Source: Caldora sp. SIO3E6 (GTDB lineage Bacteria; Cyanobacteriota; Cyanobacteriia; Cyanobacteriales; Coleofasciculaceae). Taken from it: a stretch of DNA of 14,686 bases. This document shows, in pieces, positions 1-5,074 of this stretch (positions within the stretch are counted from its first letter, which is position 1; each line of letters starts with the position of its first letter). The translations under genes were made by a program, and so were the position numbers. The notes beneath the pieces were generated by a model that was given only the letters and a program-made list of their open reading frames with translations, had not been told where the DNA came from and searched no databases. The DNA lies in assembly GCA_010672185.1 (NCBI GenBank), contig JAAHHL010000070.1, positions 1-14,686 of the forward strand, in the 5' to 3' direction.

Positions 1-1
1 T

Positions 2-29
2 ATTCCTTGTTCTCTAGAGAACAAGGAAT
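2..29. other. Perfect 28-bp palindrome
   Basis: Positions 2-15 (ATTCCTTGTTCTCT) are followed directly by their exact reverse complement at 16-29, with no spacer. The symmetry stops at 1/30. A loop-free perfect palindrome of this length suggests a binding site for a dimeric protein or a recombination/resolution site. It sits 21 bp before the 43-bp repeat array. The left context is outside the window, so function cannot be assigned. Confidence 0.85.
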
Positions 30-50
30 GTATGTAAGGTATGCGGTATC

Positions 51-1066
51 CCTCTTGTATATAGATACTGGCACTTGCCTATACCCTCTTGTATATAGAT
101 GGTGGTGCTCTAGGTCTTTGCCTGTACCCTCTTGTATATAGATGGTGGTGCTCTAGGTCTTTGCCTGTACCCTCTTGTATATAGATGGCTAGACTGGCTG
201 TCTCTCTATATGACCTCTTGTATATAGATAGCTGCCCCAACAGTCTCCCTCTATACCCTCTTGTGCATAGATACAAGCACAGACAGTATCACCCTAAACC
301 CTCTTGTATATAGATGGCTCGACTAGCTGTCTCTCTATATACCCTCTTGTGCATAGATACAAGCACAGACAGTATCACCCTAAACCCTCTTGTATATAGA
401 TAACTAGACTGGCTGTCTCTCTATATGACCTTTTGTGCATAGATGGCTACCCCAACATCCTCCTATACACCCTCTTGTATATAGATGGCTAGACTGGCTG
501 TCTCTCTATATGACCTCTTGTATATAGATAACTGCCCCGACAGTCTTCCTCCATACCCTCTTGTACACAGATAGCTCGACTGGCTGTCTCTCTATATAAC
601 CTCTTGTGCATAGATAGCTACCCCAACAATCTTCCTATGTACCCTCTTGTATATAGATAACTTGATGAGATGTCTTGTGATATATCCTCTTGTATATAGA
701 TGGCTGTACTAGCTGTCTCTCCATATAACCTCTTGTACACAGATAACTCCCCCGACAGTCTCCCTGTATCCCCTCTTGTATATAGATAATCATCCTTTAC
801 AATACCCTCTTGTGTATAGATGACTGGGGCGCAGTTGCTCCATGACCTCTTGTATATAGATGATTGTCCCTCCTAATAACCTCTTGTATATAGATACCGA
901 CACCGACAGTCTACCATATACCCTCTTGTATATAGATAACTGTACTAGCTGTTTCCCTGTATACCCTCTTGTACACAGATAGCTACCACGACGGTTTCCC
1001 TGTATACCCTCTTGTACACGGATAGCTACCCCGACAGTCTCCCTGTATACCCTCTTGTATGATTAT
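51..1066. repeat. Array of about 25 repeats, 16-bp core every 43 bp
   Basis: The core CCTCTTGTATATAGAT or a close variant begins at 51, 85, 128, 171, 214, 257, 300, 343, 386, 429, 471, 514, 557, 600, 643, 686, 729, 772, 806, 846, 880, 922, 965, 1008 and 1051. Most steps are exactly 43 bp; exceptions are 34 (three times), 40 and 42 (twice). The last copy is degenerate after GTAT. The 27-bp linkers fall into a few families: one like GACTGGCTGTCTCTCTATAT, one like ACCCCGACAGTCTCCCTGTA, and two rarer ones, with the first two often alternating to give an approximately 86-bp higher-order unit. Core variants (GTGCAT, GTACAC, GTGTAT for GTATAT) are all transitions that keep the alternating purine-pyrimidine pattern. 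43 is not a multiple of 3, so no repeat protein is encoded. Candidate centromere or iteron array; function is inferred. Confidence 0.93.
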
Positions 1067-1242
1067 AGGTGTGATGGGGTGATGGGGTGGATCACCAAAC
1101 TAGACTGCTCCAACGTAAATGCCCTTAGGACGGTCGCTAGGGGCTAACCGATAAACTTACCTGCAACTGATTTGATGGGGTTTACAGGTCAATCTCGCAG
1201 GACTGGTTAGAAAGGATAGATTCAGCTATGAGATGAACTGGG

Positions 1243-1266
1243 CTGACTGCGTATTTACGCAGTTAG
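1243..1266. other. Palindrome ACTGCGTA-TT-TACGCAGT
   Basis: Arms ACTGCGTA (1246-1253) and TACGCAGT (1256-1263) are perfect around TT. Pairing continues outward after one G/T mismatch with CT/AG. The same core occurs in the larger palindrome at 11583-11616. Probably a protein-binding site shared by both loci. Confidence 0.7.
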
Positions 1267-1299
1267 ACCAGCGGCTATCTCAGAACTGCTCCACCCTGA

Positions 1300-1522
1300 G
1301 TGGTGACCCATCCCACCACCTCCACCAACGGGTCACCACCTCATGCAATAGGACTGAATCTGGTGACCCAAACTACCGGGTAAAAGTCACTCACGCTCCC
1401 TGGCTTTCCTATAAGAATAGGGGGGAGCGTGAGTGAGGCTAATCTATTGCTCTAAGCGGGGTGAGCGTGATTTTGGCGCTGGTGGCGACTTTCTGGGAAG
1501 CTAATGGTAGTTGGGTCACCAC
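1300..1522. repeat. Cluster of four GGGTCACCA sites in both orientations
   Basis: TGGTGACCC occurs at 1301 and 1361, and its complement GGGTCACCA at 1330 and 1513. The first pair forms a 10-bp perfect inverted repeat (1300-1309 with 1330-1339). Four copies of a 9-mer within 220 bp, none in a convincing gene, suggest binding sites for one regulator or replication protein. The surrounding stretch 1067-1561 holds no gene I trust; besides this cluster it contains GGTGAT/ATCACC (1078-1096), the palindrome at 1243-1266 and the hairpin at 1387-1436. Confidence 0.65.
1387..1436. other. Long hairpin with 14-bp perfect stem
   Basis: TCACTCACGCTCCC (1387-1400) pairs perfectly with 1423-1436, and inside it CCTAT (1408-1412) pairs with ATAGG (1417-1421). 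There is no T-tract on either side, so it is a poor match to an intrinsic terminator. It may be a structured RNA, a cruciform, or part of a replication or partition site next to the array. Confidence 0.75.
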
Positions 1523-1561
1523 TCGTCGCAGAGGTGTCCAAACAAACTGAAGAAGAGGAAA

Positions 1562-1756
1562 ATGAAAAATATCCTTAAATCAAGTATCGTTAGCTTTTTC
1601 ACAGTTTCAGCCGTCTGGCTGAGTTCTGGTTACTTTCAGGTATCGGCTGAAGACTTTGTTCCTTGGCTTCAAATTGCTGGACTTTCAGCAATGACTGCTA
1701 ATCACAGTTTGCAAATAGCTAAGCAGTTAGAAGCTCAAGATAAAGGCAAGGTCTAA
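1562..1756 (+). CDS. Small exported or membrane-anchored protein, unknown
   Basis: This 64-residue protein begins MKNILKSSIVSFFTV. The N-terminus has two early lysines, then a hydrophobic stretch (about residues 8-22), then VSA at residues 27-29 before ED, which fits a Sec signal peptide with an AxA-like cleavage site. The mature part would be only about 35 residues, with an uncharged first half and a K/E/Q-rich tail. I chose the ATG at 1562 because AGAGGAA lies just upstream; the frame is open back to a TTG at 1511, but that would add a basic, low-quality extension. It stands alone, 446 bp beyond the nearest rightward candidate, and is followed by a good terminator at 1776. No family recognised. 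It could be a single-pass membrane protein instead of a secreted one. Confidence 0.6.
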   Translation: MKNILKSSIVSFFTVSAVWLSSGYFQVSAEDFVPWLQIAGLSAMTANHSLQIAKQLEAQDKGKV

Positions 1757-1775
1757 TTAGCCTTCGCCTATTACA

Positions 1776-1805
1776 AAAAGACCTGGGAGTGAACCTAGGT
1801 CTTTT
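1776..1805 (+). terminator. Intrinsic terminator after the exported protein
   Basis: AAAAGACCT (1776-1784) pairs perfectly with AGGTCTTTT (1797-1805), with further GG/CC pairing inside. The A-tract and T-tract make it work in either direction. It lies 20 bp beyond the stop at 1756. Confidence 0.85.
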
Positions 1806-1837
1806 ACAACATTGATTAATTGTCGTAACCAGAATAT

Positions 1838-1868
1838 CTCACCCCCTACAACCTCCGTAAGGGGTGAG
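1838..1868 (-). terminator. Hairpin at the end of the XRE-like gene
   Basis: CTCACCCC (1838-1845) pairs with GGGGTGAG (1861-1868) and abuts the TAG stop of the leftward regulator gene. No strong T-tract follows, so termination is likely but not certain. Convergent genes meet between this hairpin and the one at 1776. Confidence 0.55.
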
Positions 1869-2384
1869 CTACCATGTTACTTCTATAGATGTAAACAGGT
1901 CTTCCAGTTCAGAAATGGTGGCTTCAATATGTAACCTCTTGTCTTCTGAGAAATCACCACTAACAGTTACGACACCTTGGTCGTCTCTTAAATTAATCTT
2001 GCACCCGATTAGGAGCTTCTGTAGATGACGAAGCGTCCTTTCTATTTGAGGGCGTTTGTCTTCAGTGAAAGTTCCGCTCATAAATATCCCAAGTTGTAAT
2101 GTAGGTCTTGTTACCTTGCCGTTTGTCCTCCGAGGAGAGTTTAACGTGTCGATTTTTTTTGTAATATATTTGTCTTCAAGTTCTAATTCCAGTACCTTTA
2201 AGATTTCCTTGAAATTAGACCATTCAACAAACTTACCTCTTAGAAAGCGATTAATAGTTGAGAGAGAGAGTTGTGTAAAATCCGATAAATGACGTAGAGT
2301 CCAGCCTTTATCAGCAATTTTGTCTCTAATGATTAATGCACCTTCTACATCTACTCCAACCGTGTTACGATTTCGTTGTGCCAT
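1869..2384 (-). CDS. XRE-like HTH regulator with duplicated C-terminal unit
   Basis: A 171-residue protein starting MAQRNRNTVGVD. Residues about 20-60 form a helix-turn-helix resembling the Cro/CI (XRE) fold: WTLRHLSDFTQLSLSTINRF followed by an LRGK segment, with a typical recognition-helix pattern (LSLSTINRFLRG). The C-terminal half carries the same pattern twice: SGTFTEDKRPQIERTLRHLQ and then SGDFSEDKRLHIEATISELE, separated by about 40 residues. This (G)xF..EDKR..IE.T unit looks like a small alpha/beta effector or dimerisation domain; I do not recognise its name. The ATG at 2384 is preferred over one at 2489 because AAAGGA sits 10 nt upstream and the longer start gives a basic, unrelated extension. 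Upstream lies a long leader (2385-2489) and three direct heptamers. Likely a transcriptional regulator of its own region; target inferred only. Confidence 0.75.
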   Translation of the reverse strand: MAQRNRNTVGVDVEGALIIRDKIADKGWTLRHLSDFTQLSLSTINRFLRGKFVEWSNFKEILKVLELELEDKYITKKIDTLNSPRRTNGKVTRPTLQLGIFMSGTFTEDKRPQIERTLRHLQKLLIGCKINLRDDQGVVTVSGDFSEDKRLHIEATISELEDLFTSIEVTW

Positions 2385-2435
2385 TAGATTTTTTCCTTTA
2401 GTTCTTTCTTTTTTGGAAATCCAGCAATACTTAGT

Positions 2436-2449
2436 AAGCTGCCAAGCTT
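2436..2449 (-). promoter_or_regulatory. Leader element copy 1 (AAGCTTGGCAGCTT)
   Basis: On the minus strand this 14-mer lies about 50 nt before the regulator's ATG, followed by ACTAAGTATTG, a purine-rich stretch and the AAAGGA ribosome-binding site. It can fold as AAGCT-TGGC-AGCTT. Related copies are at 2901-2914 and 3160-3173. Confidence 0.6.
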
Positions 2450-2489
2450 TTTTTGATCTTAGCATTTCAAGATAAATGGTAAGGTTCAC

Positions 2490-2543
2490 TTTATATTGGT
2501 TTGATACAGACCACTAACTGACACGTAACTGAAACTTAACTGA
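2490..2543 (-). promoter_or_regulatory. Activator-type promoter with three 11-bp-phased heptamers
   Basis: TAACTGA occurs at 2515, 2526 and 2537, exactly 11 bp apart (TCAGTTA on the gene strand). On the minus strand the last heptamer is 19 bp before TATAAA (2495-2490), a plausible -10 box. Direct heptamers one helical turn apart before a -10 are typical of sites for OmpR/PhoB- or SARP-type activators. It drives the leftward XRE-like gene about 100 nt away. The binding protein is unknown. Confidence 0.55.
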
Positions 2544-2602
2544 CCTGTGAAAGCCTTTTGGATAAGTCAATATAGAGTCATAGCAAGAGCAAATAGCACT
2601 TT

Positions 2603-2640
2603 GCCTAGCTGTGCGTACCAAGCCTAGCTGTGCGTACCAA
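2603..2640. repeat. Tandem duplication of a 19-bp unit
   Basis: GCCTAGCTGTGCGTACCAA is present at 2603-2621 and again, exactly, at 2622-2640. It is in the non-coding stretch 2490-3221. No function seen. Confidence 0.9.
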
Positions 2641-2709
2641 AATTTCCACTTACTTGAGGAGGTGTATAAGCTTATGTGTATTTAAATTGTAAATTAGCAC
2701 TAACACGGG

Positions 2710-2773
2710 AACGTGGGGACGCGGAAACGTGGGGACGCGGAAACGTGGGGACGCGGAAACGTGGGGACGTGGA
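2710..2773. repeat. Four tandem 16-bp G-rich repeats
   Basis: AACGTGGGGACGCGGA is repeated at 2710, 2726, 2742 and 2758; only the last copy differs (GTGGA for GCGGA). Each unit carries a GGGG run, so the plus strand has four evenly spaced G-tracts. A short minisatellite in non-coding DNA with no visible ORF function. Confidence 0.92.
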
Positions 2774-2900
2774 GATTAGGACAAATAAATTTAAATACGT
2801 CTGAGCTAATGAAACAAGTAGCTTTTCGTTTCGGTTCTATCTCAGCAATAAGTTTTCCTTTTAAATAGTTTTTATTCTCTTTTTGAACTCCAATACTTGT

Positions 2901-2914
2901 AAGCTGCCAAACTT
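2901..2914 (-). promoter_or_regulatory. Leader element copy 2 (AAGTTTGGCAGCTT), orphan
   Basis: Minus-strand reading gives AAGTTTGGCAGCTTACAAGTA, continuing to TTGGAGTTCAAA and then AAAAGGAAAA, which parallels the regulator leader (copy 1), but no open reading frame follows. It also folds locally: CAATACTT (2891-2898) pairs with AAGTATTG (2915-2922). Probably a decayed duplicate of a leader plus gene start. Confidence 0.55.
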
Positions 2915-2939
2915 AAGTATTGTTGAGAGTTTTATTAAG

Positions 2940-2998
2940 AAAGTCACCTTTGTTGAACGAAACAACCTCTATTTTTAAGAATGCTACAAAGTGACTTT
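2940..2998. other. Bulged 13-bp hairpin, possible structured RNA
   Basis: AAAGTCAC (2940-2947) pairs with GTGACTTT (2991-2998), and TTTGT (2949-2953) with ACAAA (2986-2990), with one bulged C. A competing small hairpin TTGTT/AACAA lies in the loop. Together with the downstream terminator at 3070 it may belong to a non-coding transcript. Confidence 0.55.
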
Positions 2999-3069
2999 CA
3001 CTGAGTTCTTTTAGGGCTTATCTAAGAGATTCATTTAAAAACTGGAACATCACGACTGATATTACTTAT

Positions 3070-3127
3070 AGGTCGGATAACATAGCTCATTTTTGTATTG
3101 AAAATGAGTTAGTTATCTGACCTTTTT
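3070..3127 (+). terminator. Strong orphan intrinsic terminator
   Basis: The stem is made of AGGTC/GACCT, GATAAC/GTTATC and CTCATTTT/AAAATGAG (3070-3093 with 3101-3123), with small internal mismatches and a 7-nt loop, followed by five Ts. There is no rightward gene between 1756 and here, so it should end a non-coding RNA, or block read-through into the 3222 gene. Confidence 0.8.
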
Positions 3128-3144
3128 ATTTAGGTATATGAGTC

Positions 3145-3221
3145 TAATATTTAAATATCAAGTTTGGCAGCTTGATAGGGTGTATCAGTTTGATTAAAAA
3201 ATTAGTTTTGGAGTTCAAAGT
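3145..3221 (+). promoter_or_regulatory. Promoter and leader (copy 3) of the 66-residue gene
   Basis: TAATAT at 3145 is a plausible -10; no clear -35 is seen. AAGTTTGGCAGCTT at 3160-3173 is the third copy of the shared leader element and lies 49 nt before the ATG. GGAG at 3210-3213, within TTGGAGTTCAAA, is the ribosome-binding site 8 nt from ATG 3222. The same TTGGAGTTCAAA follows leader copy 2 on the other strand. Confidence 0.6.
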
Positions 3222-3422
3222 ATGGGACAAGACCACCAGGGCGAAATGCCCAAGACTATTATTGAACAGCCAGCAACACAACAAGATTTTATCATTACTC
3301 CTGAAGCTCAACAGCAGTTGGTATTGGGGAGTATTGCAATCGGTACGATGACTTGTATGTGCTTTTTGATTCGTGAAATTCGGCTGTTAGTTCAAGCCGC
3401 AAATCGTAACCTGAATAGTTGA
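3222..3422 (+). CDS. Small single-pass membrane protein, unknown
   Basis: A 66-residue protein. Residues 1-30 are polar and Q/P-rich; about 33-49 (LVLGSIAIGTMTCMCFL) form one hydrophobic segment ending at IREIR; the C-terminus is short and polar. This suggests a one-pass membrane protein with the positive arginines on the cytoplasmic side. The ATG has a GGAG site 8 nt upstream. It is monocistronic: a terminator stands before its promoter and a hairpin follows at 3439. It shares its 5' leader motif with the XRE-like gene at 2384, so the two may be controlled alike. No family recognised; a role as a small phage- or plasmid-type membrane peptide is possible but unproven. Confidence 0.6.
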   Translation: MGQDHQGEMPKTIIEQPATQQDFIITPEAQQQLVLGSIAIGTMTCMCFLIREIRLLVQAANRNLNS

Positions 3423-3438
3423 GACAAGTTTGAGAACT

Positions 3439-3472
3439 GTCTGAGTGTAAAACTTTAACAGTTTTCTTAGAC
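3439..3472 (+). terminator. Hairpin after the membrane protein gene
   Basis: GTCTGAG (3439-3445) pairs, with one G-T, with CTTAGAC (3466-3472), and inside it AAAACT pairs with AGTTTT. The inner T-run weakly supports a terminator. The stretch 3473-3670 that follows holds only a repeated ATAATACCGT (3573, 3624) and no convincing gene. Confidence 0.5.
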
Positions 3473-3670
3473 TGAGGTTTGTTGGGGATTGTAGGAAATA
3501 GTGCCATACAGGGATGTAAACCATCCCTCATCCCCTTTCTTACTTTATTTTGTCATAGCTCTGGTAAGAGCCATAATACCGTCCAAGAGGGACAAGACTT
3601 GAGTTCAGCGGGGTGTTGGCGTGATAATACCGTGATAAATGCCACTTTTTTAACCATAGCTAAAAAGCGA

Positions 3671-3731
3671 TAGAACAGGCGGTCTAGATTTTGAGGCTCT
3701 CAGTAGACTACAATCAAGACCGCCTGTTCTA
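3671..3731. terminator. Hairpin with 15-bp perfect stem
   Basis: TAGAACAGGCGGTCT (3671-3685) is exactly complementary to 3717-3731, with a 31-nt loop. No T-tract follows, so it could be a Rho-independent-like barrier, a repeat element end, or a structured RNA. Confidence 0.6.
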
Positions 3732-3761
3732 GCAAGGCTGGGAAAGATGTCTGATACATCA

Positions 3762-3836
3762 CAATCGCCAAGTATAGACCGCTTCAGCGATCGCTGAAGC
3801 TACCGTAGGTAATCGCGTCCCCTTTCTTGGCGATTG
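3762..3836. repeat. Nested palindromic element carrying HIP1
   Basis: Outer arms CAATCGCCAAG (3762-3772) and CTTGGCGATTG (3826-3836) are perfect. Within them, 3781-3800 is a 20-bp perfect palindrome centred on GCGATCGC, the HIP1 octamer that is over-represented in many cyanobacteria. The composition (CGATCGC, GATTGC words) is like dispersed REP-type repeats of large filamentous cyanobacteria. It lies just beyond the 3' end of the leftward HTH gene and may also stop transcription. Confidence 0.7.
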
Positions 3837-3865
3837 CTCTTAAGGCACTAGCGAGAGCTAATCGC

Positions 3866-4435
3866 CTAAAACTCATAGAAACCTGTAGGATTGGTCAGCT
3901 TCTCATACGCCTTCTCAACGTCGTAAGTATGCAACTGACCTAAAACACTCAAGGAATCATCCGTCCAGTACCCGTCATCGGTTTTTCGCCAATCTGGGGA
4001 AGCGATTAGCTTAGCCTCTAACTGCTGCTTCCTTAATCTTTCTTCCTGCTCCTGGGCTAACCTCTCTTCTGGGAAAACAGCACCTTCAGCTAAGAGCCCC
4101 ATTAATTTTGGAGGTTGTTGTAACAACATCTCAACTGCTTTGAGCCTATCTGATGTCCGAGTATCAGGGTTCTGGGCTATCTCCATCAGAACCTTGATAC
4201 AATCCCCTGAATACTTTACAGCTTCCAGTAGAGCCTGCTTATAGCTATCAATAGCTTGCTCGTGCCCCTTGAGAATGCGTTCTTTAGCAAGGTTGAGCGC
4301 CTCCTGGAATTCCCCCTGATCACACCACCGATAGATAGTAGAACGCGCCACACCAGCAGCATTAGCCGCTTCCTGATGGTTGCAACCCATCACCAGTTTC
4401 TCAATGGCGATTAGCTGTTTTTCACTCAGAGACAT
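3866..4435 (-). CDS. HTH protein resembling phage terminase small subunit
   Basis: A 189-residue protein from ATG 4435 (GTG at 4447 would add four residues; neither has a strong ribosome-binding site). Residues about 3-40 form an HTH: SEKQLIAIEKLV, then HQEAANAAGVARSTIYRW, matching the phBC6A51-type helix-turn-helix found in terminase small subunits and related phage or plasmid proteins. The middle is helical (GHEQAIDSYKQALLEAVKYS), then NPDTRTSDRLKAVEMLLQQPPKL, a segment common in that family, followed by a charged E/Q/R coiled-coil stretch and a tyrosine-rich tail. No large subunit or capsid gene is present, so it is more likely a DNA-binding regulator than part of a packaging machine. The gene just upstream is a frameshifted paralogue. 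The inverted repeat at 4469-4509 probably is its operator. Confidence 0.75.
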   Translation of the reverse strand: MSLSEKQLIAIEKLVMGCNHQEAANAAGVARSTIYRWCDQGEFQEALNLAKERILKGHEQAIDSYKQALLEAVKYSGDCIKVLMEIAQNPDTRTSDRLKAVEMLLQQPPKLMGLLAEGAVFPEERLAQEQEERLRKQQLEAKLIASPDWRKTDDGYWTDDSLSVLGQLHTYDVEKAYEKLTNPTGFYEF

Positions 4436-4468
4436 ACGAGACACCACGCGACTGGATGGGACAATCCG

Positions 4469-4509
4469 GTTATCAGTTTTCTATGAAATTTTGATAAAAA
4501 GCTGATAAC
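4469..4509 (-). promoter_or_regulatory. Inverted repeat upstream of the HTH gene
   Basis: GTTATCAG (4469-4476) and CTGATAAC (4502-4509) are perfect arms around an AT-rich 25-bp centre, starting 34 bp before the ATG at 4435. The position suits an operator for autoregulation. Confidence 0.5.
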
Positions 4510-4597
4510 AGTTTAATAATGTTCCCCAAGCATAATTGACTACAGCTCCCATCATACCTCCCTTTCAGGGGTTTATAAAACATCACTCTTTACTGTC

Positions 4598-4850
4598 TCA
4601 TTTGTCTCGGTGCTGTCTCATTGTCCATTGATAGGGGCTTGTTGGGGATTGCACAGCTCCCTTTTCCCCTTGCTGATTCTTTTCTTTTCTTGCATGAAAT
4701 TCGAGCCACTCGCGGATCATTTCCTCATCTTCCACCCGTCGTAGGGTTCTGCTGCTGACCCCAGCAAGTTCAGCCGCTCTTTGTACGGTATGACCGCGCT
4801 TTTAGCGTTTCAATGGCTATTCTTTGTTCAGGAGTTAACTGAGGTGACAT
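4598..4850 (-). pseudogene. Frameshifted HTH paralogue
   Basis: From ATG 4850 the frame reads MSPQLTPEQRIAIETLKAR and then hits a stop after seven residues. Shifting by one base at the GCGCGG around 4793-4798 restores GHTVQRAAELAGVSSRTLRR and a helical tail to a TGA at 4600. The joined product (about 84 residues) aligns by eye with the N-terminus of the neighbour at 3866-4435: SEKQLIAIEKLV versus TPEQRIAIETLK, and EAANAAGVARSTIYRW versus RAAELAGVSSRTLRRV. So the two are tandem paralogues and this one is broken, by real decay or a sequencing indel. It ends before the neighbour's upstream operator. Confidence 0.7.
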
Positions 4851-4948
4851 TGGTGACACGCTCTGACATGAAAAGGTGACAAACTTATTATGCCAAAATG
4901 AGGTAATGATTACCAAGTAAGGCTTCTTTCAGTGTCACTCCACTGTCA
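4843..4948. promoter_or_regulatory. Cluster of GTGACA words
   Basis: GGTGACA occurs at 4843, 4852 and 4875, and the complement TGTCAC or TGTCA at 4933 and 4944. The cluster straddles the start of the broken HTH gene. The same word defines the inverted arms of the two modules inside the replication gene (5285 and 5978). Probably recognition sites for one protein. Confidence 0.5.
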
Positions 4949-4980
4949 TATCCCTATTTTGACCTTGAGAGCAAGGGGGT

Positions 4981-5010
4981 ACTAAAACCTGTTACGGGTT
5001 TTAGTTTCTT
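4981..5010. terminator. Terminator-like hairpin between replication and HTH genes
   Basis: ACTAAAACC (4981-4989) pairs with GGTTTTAGT (4997-5005), followed by TTTCTTTT on the plus strand. It lies 65 bp past the end of the leftward replication gene. The T-tract favours plus-strand termination, but a leftward role is possible. Confidence 0.55.
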
Positions 5011-5074
5011 TTCACTGCTGCCAGCTATGGAAGCCCACTTTCAGCTCCTCTCTAAAAATCAGAAATGGTAGCAA

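Noticed and set aside
79..276. Repeat-containing small protein on the minus strand (YTRGYR motifs)
   Set aside because: It is a by-product of the array; 43 bp is not a multiple of three, so the frame changes with each unit, and no ribosome-binding site exists.
51..1066. CRISPR array
   Set aside because: The repeated core is only 16 bp, linkers recur and belong to families, spacing includes 34 and 40 bp steps, and no cas gene is near.
1233..1436. 67-residue plus-strand ORF
   Set aside because: It is made of the palindrome, the GGGTCACCA sites and the long hairpin; no ribosome-binding site or protein-like pattern.
2820..2914. Second complete XRE-like gene
   Set aside because: The minus strand resembles the regulator's leader but an early stop appears and no HTH follows; treated as a decayed copy of the leader.
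3479..3673. 64-residue plus-strand ORF
   Set aside because: Ordinary open stretch with poor composition and no good start; ends at the hairpin.
3866..4435. Prophage with DNA packaging genes
   Set aside because: Only the small-subunit-like HTH is present; there is no large terminase, portal or capsid gene.
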